From an uncultured Flavobacteriales bacterium (GTDB lineage Bacteria; Bacteroidota; Bacteroidia; Flavobacteriales_D; Crocinitomicaceae), in the NCBI GenBank assembly GCA_913056215.1, contig CAJXMN010000005.1, forward strand, positions 1-64,000: DNA of 64,000 nucleotides, given 5' to 3'. The notes under the pieces were generated by a model, which ran no database searches, was not told the origin of the DNA, and saw nothing but the letters and a program-made list of their open reading frames with translations. Shown here piece after piece: positions 46,038-54,244 of the stretch. The number at the start of each line of letters is the position of its first letter. Position 1 is the first letter of the stretch. The translations under genes and the position numbers were made by a program.

Positions 46038-47039
46038 ATGAAATATATAGCTGCGAGTATAATTCTATTTTCCATTACTTTTACCTGGGCACAGCAAGGT
46101 AGGAATTTCAGTATGTGGTTCCATAATAATATGCAACACAACCCTGCTGCCGTTGCTACAAACGACAACGACATGCAAATCTTCACCAACTTCCGGTATC
46201 AATACTTTACGGTTACAGATAAACCTTACCAAACCATTTCTGGAAGTATTGAAGGTAAGCTATTTCGTTCTAATACGAGAAACGGATACCTGGGTATTGG
46301 TGGCTCGTTTATGAATGATATGAGCGGAGATGGTCGATACAGCAATAATCAATTGACAATCCCTATTGCTTACCACCTCTTTTTCAATGAAAATAACTTT
46401 ATGTCTGTAGGTGTTGCGCCTGGCATGTATCAGCGTTCTCTATCGCCAGGTAATTTGACATGGGAATCACAATGGAATGGATATGAATTTAATAATAGTC
46501 AACCTTCCGAAAACGTGGCCAATGCAAGTGTTGCTAACTTTGATTTAGGCGCAGGCATTTTCTATAATTACAAAGAAGATAATACCCGGAGAATCTATTT
46601 TGGTTTCGCAACACAACATATCCTCCAACCCAAATTAGACTTTAACATTCGCGACAATCTAGCGCGTCGATTCACTGCCCAAGCTGGTGCCAATTATAAG
46701 TTTAGTAACAGTACTTTTGGTATTTCTCCGCAGGTGATCGCTATGTTCCAGGGTCCCAATCGTAACGTGATGTTTGGATCAAATTTTGACTTTTACTTGC
46801 AAGAACCGTCGAAACGTACGTTGTTCTTCCAACCCACTATTTTCTCATTTGGAGTTTATCATCGTATAAAAGATGCTGTTGTAGCAAACTTCCAATATAC
46901 CTTCCAGGGGCTCACGATTGCCTTGTCGTATGATTCCAATATTAATACGATGCTGCCAGTCTCTAAATCAGTTGGTGCTCTGGAGCTTGCATTGAAATAT
47001 GACATCATTTGGGATAAAAAAGGTAAATTCATTTATTAG
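46038..47039 (+). CDS. PorP/SprF-family outer-membrane protein
   Basis: A 333-residue outer-membrane beta-barrel of the type IX system. Signal peptide 1-18 (IILFSITFTWAQ), then the family start FSMWFHNNMQHNPAAVA. The remainder alternates short strands (YLGIGGSFMNDMSGDG, RIYFGFATQHILQPKLDF, VVANFQYTFQGLTIALSYD). SprF is needed for surface display of SprB, a type B cargo, in Flavobacterium. The gene starts 17 bases after the PKD/type B cargo, so the pair is the usual cargo plus dedicated partner. Confidence 0.95.
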   Translation: MKYIAASIILFSITFTWAQQGRNFSMWFHNNMQHNPAAVATNDNDMQIFTNFRYQYFTVTDKPYQTISGSIEGKLFRSNTRNGYLGIGGSFMNDMSGDGRYSNNQLTIPIAYHLFFNENNFMSVGVAPGMYQRSLSPGNLTWESQWNGYEFNNSQPSENVANASVANFDLGAGIFYNYKEDNTRRIYFGFATQHILQPKLDFNIRDNLARRFTAQAGANYKFSNSTFGISPQVIAMFQGPNRNVMFGSNFDFYLQEPSKRTLFFQPTIFSFGVYHRIKDAVVANFQYTFQGLTIALSYDSNINTMLPVSKSVGALELALKYDIIWDKKGKFIY

Positions 47040-47051
47040 TGGAGTGAGCCA

Positions 47052-47654
47052 TTGAACTACCTGGGACATCTCTACTTCTCGGATGATCAGCATGCTCTAA
47101 TGTTGGCCAACTTATATGGAGATTTTTTTAAAGGCGGTAAGTTTAACACACTCCCCTCAATCGTGCGTGATGGAGTCATCTTGCACCGTGAGATTGATGA
47201 TTATTTCGATCATCACCCCGCAATTAAGGCCCTCCGCAAAAGTTTATCTAAACACCTTCCTAAAATAGCTGGTATTGCTATCGATTTATTTATTGATCAC
47301 CTACTAGCTCAGCATTGGTCCAAATACTGCAGTCAGGAGCTCGATTACTTTTTACATGATTTTTTCCGTTTTACTCATATCGAAAGCAATCTCCATTTTT
47401 TAACGACTCCTCCAAAATTCATTTACCCAAAGGAGTTCATTCTTCTCATCCGTTTGATCGAAGATAAAGATTGGATACTTCGATATCGCAATTTAGAAGG
47501 ACTGGATATGGCGTGTTATGGTCTATCCAAAAGGATCAGTTTTTCGAACAATCTACAGAAAGCTCCAATCGTTTATTATGATTTTAAACAGGAAGTTTTT
47601 GCTGCATTCGAAGCATTTATGGAGGATGCACGGCGCCATTTCCCACATAGTTAA
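47052..47654 (+). CDS. Acyl carrier protein phosphodiesterase-like protein (TTG start)
   Basis: A 200-residue protein of the AcpH family, which removes the phosphopantetheine of ACP. MNYLGHLYFS is the conserved N-terminus of the family, and it is only reached by using TTG at 47052. The next ATG would delete it. LMLANLYGDFFKGGK, DGVILHREIDDYFDHHP and IDLFIDHLLAQHW are HD-type metal-binding motifs with conserved His and Asp. It starts 12 bases after porP. Activity on ACP in Bacteroidota is unproven. Confidence 0.9.
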   Translation: MNYLGHLYFSDDQHALMLANLYGDFFKGGKFNTLPSIVRDGVILHREIDDYFDHHPAIKALRKSLSKHLPKIAGIAIDLFIDHLLAQHWSKYCSQELDYFLHDFFRFTHIESNLHFLTTPPKFIYPKEFILLIRLIEDKDWILRYRNLEGLDMACYGLSKRISFSNNLQKAPIVYYDFKQEVFAAFEAFMEDARRHFPHS

Positions 47655-47721
47655 CTGAATTCAACTCCCAAAAAGCAACAATAATCATATATTTTACGTA
47701 TATTTAAGAAAGACATCACTT

Positions 47722-49182
47722 TTGAGGAAAATTACTTATAGAAATATAGCCTTTTTATTGACGCTTTCAATTGCGGTAATTTCTTATCGGTGTCAACACT
47801 CGCAAACAAAAGAAAAAACGATTGTTGGGAGCGTACCAAAAGAAAAACACAACGATCTTAATGACATTCTCAAACAAAACAAATTAACCGTTCTGGTGGA
47901 GAATAGCGCGAATAGTTATTTTATCTATCGTGGCCAAAAAATGGGCTTAGAGTACGAAATACTGAATGAATTTGCACGCGAAATTGGCGTTAAATTACAC
48001 ATAAAAATTGTCAAAGATTTAGATGAAATAACTGATAAGCTCAACAATGGTGAAGGAGATCTAATTTCATGTAATTATACCGTGACCAAGGACAGAAGAC
48101 AAGCTATCGATTTTTCTATTCCTTACATCCGTACGTCTCAGGTTCTCGTTCAACGTAAACCAGAAAACTGGAGGAAACTCAGAAAGCGGGAATGGCAAAA
48201 AGAAGTCATTCGCGACCCTGCTGAACTCGCTCAAAAAGAGATTCATGTTTGGAAGAATTCAAGCTATTATGATCGTCTTATCAACTTACAAAATGAACTC
48301 GGTGATACTATTTTTTTAACCCCCCTGGACGGTAATGTTATCCCTGAAGATGTGATTGAAATGGTCGCCAACAACTTTATTGATTATACGGTAACTGACA
48401 GGAATGTTGCCTTACTCAATCAACGCTTTTACCCTAATATTGACGCTGAATTGGAGCTGAGTGTGAAACAAAAAATTGCCTTTGGTGTTCGCAAAAGCAG
48501 CCCGTTATTGCGTAAAAAACTAAATGCTTGGCTGAAAGACTTTATGAAAACGTCTACCTATCGCTACATCAAACATAAATATTTAAATATCTCCCAGTTT
48601 TCGCGTAAGTCTAAAAATCAATATTCCTCGATTGGAGGAAATAAAATTTCTCCTTATGACAATATTATCAAAAAGGTTGCTGCTCAATATAACTGGGACT
48701 GGCGACTTATTGCGGCACTCATGTTCCAGGAGTCTAAATTTCGCTTAAAACAAGAGTCTTGGGCTGGTGCTTATGGGCTCATGCAATTCATGCCAAGTGT
48801 GGGACCTGCCTACGGTGTATTCCCTGATTCTCCGCCAGCCGTTCAAATAAGAGGCGGGGCCAAAAAACTCGCCCACGATTACAACCAGTGGGAAACAGTA
48901 CCAGATAGTATTCAACGACTGAAATTTACATTAGCTACTTACAATGCAGGTCGTGGACATATTTTAGATGCGCAGCGATTGGCCAAGAAATACGGCAAAG
49001 ATCCGTTGGTTTGGGACGATAACGTTGAAGTCTTTATACAACGACTCTCTCAACCTAAGTACTATCATGATCCAAAATGTTATTATGGATACCTGAGAGG
49101 CACAGAAACTTACAATTACGTTCGTGATATATTTATACGATATGACGAATATCAATCAGCATTTCCAGATAAGGAGGTCTAA
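47722..49182 (+). CDS. MltF-like lytic transglycosylase with solute-binding domain (TTG start)
   Basis: A 486-residue membrane-associated peptidoglycan lyase. The TTG at 47722 gives MRKITYRNIAFLLTLSIAVI with a lipobox-like ISYRC (Cys24); the next ATG would remove the signal. Residues about 50-285 are a periplasmic-binding (SBP_bac_3) domain (LTVLVENSANSYF, GEGDLISCNYTVTKDRR). Residues about 310-450 are the SLT domain, with catalytic Glu337 in ALMFQESKF and SWAGAYGLMQFMPSVG, YNAGRGHI. The architecture equals MltF of proteobacteria, but here the N-terminal domain may sense muropeptides. Confidence 0.93.
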   Translation: MRKITYRNIAFLLTLSIAVISYRCQHSQTKEKTIVGSVPKEKHNDLNDILKQNKLTVLVENSANSYFIYRGQKMGLEYEILNEFAREIGVKLHIKIVKDLDEITDKLNNGEGDLISCNYTVTKDRRQAIDFSIPYIRTSQVLVQRKPENWRKLRKREWQKEVIRDPAELAQKEIHVWKNSSYYDRLINLQNELGDTIFLTPLDGNVIPEDVIEMVANNFIDYTVTDRNVALLNQRFYPNIDAELELSVKQKIAFGVRKSSPLLRKKLNAWLKDFMKTSTYRYIKHKYLNISQFSRKSKNQYSSIGGNKISPYDNIIKKVAAQYNWDWRLIAALMFQESKFRLKQESWAGAYGLMQFMPSVGPAYGVFPDSPPAVQIRGGAKKLAHDYNQWETVPDSIQRLKFTLATYNAGRGHILDAQRLAKKYGKDPLVWDDNVEVFIQRLSQPKYYHDPKCYYGYLRGTETYNYVRDIFIRYDEYQSAFPDKEV

Positions 49183-49216
49183 AAAAATGCCGTTTACCAA
49201 CATAGCAAACGGCATT
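49180..49216 (-). terminator. Intrinsic terminator between convergent mltF-like and DUF2911 genes
   Basis: AATGCCGTTT (49186-49195) and AAACGGCATT (49207-49216) form a perfect 10-bp stem with an 11-base loop. On the minus strand it is followed by TTTTTTT and serves the DUF2911 gene. On the plus strand the following sequence is only mildly T-rich, but it may serve the mltF-like gene too. Confidence 0.85.
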
Positions 49217-49239
49217 ATATTCAATTGAAAAGCAAACTT

Positions 49240-50088
49240 TTATTCCTGCTCCCATTTATCAATAGATGATTGATTCATCTGAATATATCTCGAATTTTCT
49301 GCCTTCTTAGCACTTTCTAATGATCTTTTCGCCGTTTTAATAGCGTTCTCCTTCATACCTAATTTATGCTCAATAAGCGCTTGCTTGCGCAAATACCAAA
49401 AAGCTTCTTCACCGCGCATTTTAACAGCCATCTTGATATAATTTAAGGCGGATTCCAGCTCTTTTCCAGCATTCAAGTAGTAAGATGCAGCGCCATAATA
49501 ATCGCGCTCACTGATTGTATCCCCTTCCATGGTCTCAAGAATACTCGCTTCTGTCAGTTTTTCGGTTGGAAACTCCATAGGAAGCACAACTTTTGAATTT
49601 TCCCAGGCAATTGAGAAATCACACGTCGAAGTAGTGAGATTTTCAAATCCAAGTGTTAATGATTCTACATGATCAACTTCTGTTATATTCGTTTGAAATG
49701 TAGCAATAACTTTACTATCGTCCCATTCATCAGGTACTCCCCAGTTTTCTGATTCACTATAGAGATATATTTCCCACTTCTTTTTTTCAGGACGGGCATA
49801 TAACGCATAAGTTCCGGACTCTACAGATTTACCAGCTATTGTTGCATCCGTCGACAGCGTAATTGTCGTATTTTTGTTTGCTCCTAAGCGCCACAACTCA
49901 CCATGAGGAATGAGCGAACCAAAAATAGCTCTGTCTCGCACTGATGGCCGCGAATATTCAATCTCTACCTCAGAAAGCCCGATTGTTTGCTCCACCTCCG
50001 CTTTTGGACTCAAAGCAGGTACCTCAACCTGAGCACTTGCATACGAAGCCATTAAAAACAATCCTAATACACCAATAATTTTTTTCAT
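49240..50088 (-). CDS. DUF2911 secreted protein
   Basis: A 282-residue exported protein. The ATG at 50088 gives MKKIIGVLGLFLMASYASAQ as signal; the longer GTG frame is rejected. Residues about 25-175 are DUF2911: ALSPKAEVEQTIGLSEVEIE, PSVRDRAIFGSLIPHGELWR and LGANKNTTITLS are its usual motifs. The last 80 residues look like TPR helices (AASYYLNAGKELESALNYI, AIKTAKRSLESAKKAEN). Role unknown; the family is frequent in Bacteroidota secreted proteins. Confidence 0.93.
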   Translation of the reverse strand: MKKIIGVLGLFLMASYASAQVEVPALSPKAEVEQTIGLSEVEIEYSRPSVRDRAIFGSLIPHGELWRLGANKNTTITLSTDATIAGKSVESGTYALYARPEKKKWEIYLYSESENWGVPDEWDDSKVIATFQTNITEVDHVESLTLGFENLTTSTCDFSIAWENSKVVLPMEFPTEKLTEASILETMEGDTISERDYYGAASYYLNAGKELESALNYIKMAVKMRGEEAFWYLRKQALIEHKLGMKENAIKTAKRSLESAKKAENSRYIQMNQSSIDKWEQE

Positions 50089-50345
50089 AATACTATATTT
50101 TTTTATCACCGTAAATGTAAGAGTATTATAGAATACTTAAAGGAATGATTTCTTATTCTTGACTCGTAAATAAAGGTCATAAGCCTATTAAAGCCAATAA
50201 CAACCACAATTCAAAACAAGATGCCCTGGATTAAATGTCGCTTATTTGACTTTATATCTCTTCAAATGAGATAAAGGTTCCTTTTAACATGCTCATTCAC
50301 CGCTCAGCATTGTATTTTAAAATTCTCTTCAATAAATTATAAGTT

Positions 50346-50353
50346 TATGTTTG
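50346..50353 (+). promoter_or_regulatory. Predicted -7 box of the subtilase gene
   Basis: TATGTTTG matches TAnnTTTG, 24 bases upstream of the ATG at 50378. No obvious TTG at the -33 position. Confidence 0.4.
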
Positions 50354-50377
50354 CTAAACTTTGTTAAATTTAATTAT

Positions 50378-53300
50378 ATGCTAAGAAAAATATTCTCAAT
50401 TTGCATTTTATCGGTTTTAATGCTCCAATTTTCATTTGGGCAAAACAACCATTCTGAAAAACCCTACGTCCCCAATCAAGTTATTGTGCGTATGCAGGAT
50501 GGACACGACCCCTATTTAGTAGAAAAGCAAATGCCTCAGCACTACGGTGTAAAATTAGATCGCGTCTTGTCTAAACGGACCGACATCTGGTTATTTAATT
50601 TTGATGATGAAGAAACAGATGTACCTGGTGTTTTAGCTGAACTAAAAAAAGTACAAGAGGTTTTTCTAGCTCAAGCCAACCATGAAGTACAAATGCGAGT
50701 AGCTCCCAACGATCCCAACTACGGGAATCAATGGCAACATCAAAATATTGACTCAGAACTCGCATGGGACATCACCACTGGAGGAACCACTGCGAATGGC
50801 GACGACGTCGTGGTGTGTGTCATAGAATCTGCCGATGTTATGGGGCATCCTGACTTGCAGAATAATCATTGGATTAATACCAATGAGACCCCAAACGATG
50901 GTGTAGATAATGATGGAAATGGTTATGTCGATGATTACAACGGTTGGAATGCTCAAAGTAATGACGACAACATTGGTTCAGGTAATCACGGAACAGCAGT
51001 TGCCGGAATGATAGGTGCTCAAGGCGATAATGGTCAAGGCGTAGCAGGTGCCAACTGGAATGTGAAAATTATGGTAGTTGCAGGACATACGCCATTAACA
51101 GAAGCCAACGTTATCGCTGCTTATGACTATCCATTAAATGCCCGAACAATCTGGAATCAGTCCAATGGTGCCGATGGTGCCTTCGTAGTGGCGACAAATG
51201 CATCATGGGGTATAAACCAAGCAGATCCCTCTAGTTACCCAATATGGTGTAGCTTCTATGACGATCTTGGACAAGCTGGTATTCTGAATTGTGGTGCGAC
51301 AGCTAACAGTAGCTATGATGTTGACGTTCAAGGAGACATGCCTACTGGTTGTGCCTCTGATTATATGATTGGTGTGACGGCTACTGATAATACGGACCAA
51401 GTTACTTTTGCCGCTTATGGCGACCAAACGATAAATGTTGCCGCACCAGGAGATAATATCTACTCTACTGATGGTAGTGGTGGATACAGTTATACGAGTG
51501 GAACATCTTTTGCAAGTCCTCTAACTGCAGGGGTTATTGGTTTGATGTACAGTATCCCATGCCCAAACTTCATGTCTTTGGTACAATCAGATCCCCAGGG
51601 AACTGCAGATATTGTTAAATCCGCCCTGATGAATGGTGTAGATCAATCAACTCATCTGCAAGCAAGAACTATATCAGGTGGCAGAATTAATGCAAAAAAC
51701 TCAATTGACCTTTTGATGAATCAAACTTGTAGCTCGTGTACTCCTCCTCAGAATCTAACGACAAATACAGTCAATGATTTCGATGCTTCAATTGCTTATG
51801 ATGATGTTCCCGATGCGAATAGTTATGACATTTTCATCCAGGAACAAGGTTCAGGAAGCTGGTCTAGCTACAATACGGCTAATTTATCCTATACATTTAA
51901 TGGACTCACATCTTGTACCGTTTATGAGGTTTATATTGAATCTGATTGCGGTAATGAGACGAGTTTTGCATCTGACACCCTTACTTTTACCACTACGGGA
52001 TGTGGAACTTGCATTGAACTACCTTATTGTGCTACAGGAACTGATGCAGATCCAGGAGAAACATTCACTTTGCACTCGCCAAGCGGAATAGCTGGAAGTT
52101 ACAGTTATGATGGAACGAATGGATGGGGAGGTGACCCAAGCCAACTTTTCGCCTATGGAGAACTCGTGCTTGTTGACGACGGTACAGCTGCAGGAGATGA
52201 AGGATGTAATGCGCTGGTTAACGGCGCTGCAATCAACGGTAATATTGCTGTAGCAATGCGCGGAAATTGTACTTTTACGAGTAAAGCGCTCAATGCTCAA
52301 AATGCGGGAGCTCGAGGTATCGTTATTATTAACAATGACCCCAATGGAACGATTGTCATGGGCGGATCTGATCCTAATGTGACTATCCCAGCCATCATGA
52401 TTAGTCAGGCCGATGGAAACACAATTCTCAATGAAATTAATGGAGGAAACAGTCCTATGGCGCTCCTCGGTGCTCAAAATGAATGGATTGAGTCTATGGA
52501 AATTGATGGAAACCTAGTAAATAGCGGCGATAACAATGGTTACCGTCCACCAGACCTCGCCCCCATCAACCTCAATATTGGTCAAAGTGTACCATTTACC
52601 ATGACACCCGGTTTTAATAATGGTCAGCCTTTACAAGAATATACCCGCATTTGGTTAGACCTTGATCAAAACGGCACATTCGATACAGGAGAACTTATTT
52701 ATGATCAAGGCAATACGAGTCAGGGGGTACTAACGGATGTTATGAATATTCCCGGCACGGCAACAGCTGGTAATACGAGAATGCGCGTACAAATGGCCTA
52801 TCAAGGTTATGCTGCCGATCCACTCCCCGGTGCTTGTGGTAACTTTACTTCTGGAGAAGTGGAAGATTATTGTGTCGAATTAAGTTCAGGAACTCCTTGT
52901 AACTTAAATGTTGCCAGTACAGTGGAAGCCCCTAAATGTTCTGAAGCGCAAGATGGATCCATCAGTTTGAATGTTAGTGGTGGCACGCCGGGTTATACGT
53001 ACCAATGGAACAACGGAGCTGGAAATGTCAGTTCCATCAATAATCTCAATGCGGGAACGTATAATGTGACGATCACTGATGGAAGTGGATGTGATACAAC
53101 TATTAGCTACTCACTCACTTATTCAGTTACCAACATTCAAGTCAATGGAAATATTACTGATCCAAGCTGCCCAGGGCAAAATGACGGTTCTATAACGGCC
53201 AATGCCACAGGAAGTACCAACTTTTCCTACCAATGGTTAAATGGTCCCGCTACAGCTCAATATAACAATCTCGATGCGGGTACGTACGAAGTTACTGCAA

Positions 53301-54076
53301 CAGATAATTTCGGGTGTACCGCAACTGAAAACTTTACCTTAGATTACAGTGTGAACCTCTCGATGACCGAAACGCTGGTCCAACCGACATGTAATGATAC
53401 GCAAGATGGTGAAATCACAGTTAGCGTTTCAGGTGGTACAAATGTGACTTACCAGTGGAATGGAGGTCCGGCTTCGTCAACGTGGAGTGGACTTGGAAAT
53501 GGTACCTATTCGGTGACCGCTACAGATGCTTCTGGATGCCAGATCACTGACTCGTATACGCTCGTAGCAAATCCAGATACGCCAGCGGCAGGCTTCAACG
53601 TTACCACAAACTTCCTTGACGTCAGTTTCTTTAATTTGACTACCAATGCAAACAGTTACGAATGGGATTTTGGTGACGGGAACACTTCGACAGATTTCAA
53701 CCCAACGCATACTTATTCAGAACCTGGAACCTACACTGTTTGCCTTACCGCTTTTGGTGATTGCGAAGCGTCTATCGTCTGTAAAGAAGTTACTGTGTCA
53801 GAAGATGATGCTAGTTTGAACCAGGAATCATGGGAAAATGCGGTTGTTGTTTATCCAAACCCATCAAGTGGTGATGTTCACTTCTCGATTACCTCAACAG
53901 AAGCTAATAATATCGTCATCTTTGACGCTACGGGTAAAGAAGTGGCACAAACAGAAGTGGTTGAGAAAGAAACGACGATTTCAACGACACAGTGGAACAA
54001 TGGAGTCTATTATTTTCATATCCAAAATGATGCAGGTCAAACATTATACACAGACCGCATTAGTATTGTAAAATAA
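50378..54076 (+). CDS. Multidomain S8 subtilase with PA, GEVED, SprB-type, PKD and T9SS sorting domains
   Basis: A 1232-residue secreted peptidase. The ATG at 50378 starts a signal peptide (1-21), with a TTG 9 codons earlier rejected. A prodomain lies at about 28-110. The S8 domain (115-445) has His204 in NHGTAVAGM, Asn274 in TNASWG and Ser377 in GTSFASP. The place of the catalytic Asp (usual IDTG) reads VIESADVMGHPDL, i.e. Glu150. FN3-like part 455-545, PA insert about 550-700 (VAMRGNCTFTSKALNAQNAG), GEVED domain about 707-835, three SprB-type repeats 840-1065 (NNLNAGTYNVTITDGSGC), a PKD domain to about 1142, and a type A sorting domain 1156-1232 (VVVYPNPSSGDVHFS). Cargo of T9SS, acting outside the cell. 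Confidence 0.96.
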   Translation: MLRKIFSICILSVLMLQFSFGQNNHSEKPYVPNQVIVRMQDGHDPYLVEKQMPQHYGVKLDRVLSKRTDIWLFNFDDEETDVPGVLAELKKVQEVFLAQANHEVQMRVAPNDPNYGNQWQHQNIDSELAWDITTGGTTANGDDVVVCVIESADVMGHPDLQNNHWINTNETPNDGVDNDGNGYVDDYNGWNAQSNDDNIGSGNHGTAVAGMIGAQGDNGQGVAGANWNVKIMVVAGHTPLTEANVIAAYDYPLNARTIWNQSNGADGAFVVATNASWGINQADPSSYPIWCSFYDDLGQAGILNCGATANSSYDVDVQGDMPTGCASDYMIGVTATDNTDQVTFAAYGDQTINVAAPGDNIYSTDGSGGYSYTSGTSFASPLTAGVIGLMYSIPCPNFMSLVQSDPQGTADIVKSALMNGVDQSTHLQARTISGGRINAKNSIDLLMNQTCSSCTPPQNLTTNTVNDFDASIAYDDVPDANSYDIFIQEQGSGSWSSYNTANLSYTFNGLTSCTVYEVYIESDCGNETSFASDTLTFTTTGCGTCIELPYCATGTDADPGETFTLHSPSGIAGSYSYDGTNGWGGDPSQLFAYGELVLVDDGTAAGDEGCNALVNGAAINGNIAVAMRGNCTFTSKALNAQNAGARGIVIINNDPNGTIVMGGSDPNVTIPAIMISQADGNTILNEINGGNSPMALLGAQNEWIESMEIDGNLVNSGDNNGYRPPDLAPINLNIGQSVPFTMTPGFNNGQPLQEYTRIWLDLDQNGTFDTGELIYDQGNTSQGVLTDVMNIPGTATAGNTRMRVQMAYQGYAADPLPGACGNFTSGEVEDYCVELSSGTPCNLNVASTVEAPKCSEAQDGSISLNVSGGTPGYTYQWNNGAGNVSSINNLNAGTYNVTITDGSGCDTTISYSLTYSVTNIQVNGNITDPSCPGQNDGSITANATGSTNFSYQWLNGPATAQYNNLDAGTYEVTATDNFGCTATENFTLDYSVNLSMTETLVQPTCNDTQDGEITVSVSGGTNVTYQWNGGPASSTWSGLGNGTYSVTATDASGCQITDSYTLVANPDTPAAGFNVTTNFLDVSFFNLTTNANSYEWDFGDGNTSTDFNPTHTYSEPGTYTVCLTAFGDCEASIVCKEVTVSEDDASLNQESWENAVVVYPNPSSGDVHFSITSTEANNIVIFDATGKEVAQTEVVEKETTISTTQWNNGVYYFHIQNDAGQTLYTDRISIVK

Positions 54077-54091
54077 AATGCTCTTGAGCGA

Positions 54092-54123
54092 AAAGGCTGG
54101 ATCTGAGGGTTCAGCCTTTTTTT
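54092..54123 (+). terminator. Intrinsic terminator of the subtilase gene
   Basis: AAAGGCTG (54092-54099) and CAGCCTTT (54112-54119) pair perfectly with a 12-base loop, followed by T-run to 54123. It lies 15 bases past the stop. A short frame (54078-54311) across it is a shadow. Confidence 0.9.
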
Positions 54124-54244
54124 GTGAGATGGTGTTCACGATTGAAAGCAAATTTCAATGGGTAAGAATCGAATCGATCTTCTCGATGAATAGCTGCTGT
54201 CAACTTTCGATCCTTGGATGCTATACAAATTACACACGAACCTT

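Noticed and set aside
49171-49228. A perfect Shine-Dalgarno (AAGGAGGT) followed by a 13-codon frame starting at 49187
   Set aside because: The bases are the last codons of the MltF-like gene and the frame lies across an intrinsic terminator. The peptide has no recognisable feature, and Shine-Dalgarno use is rare here.
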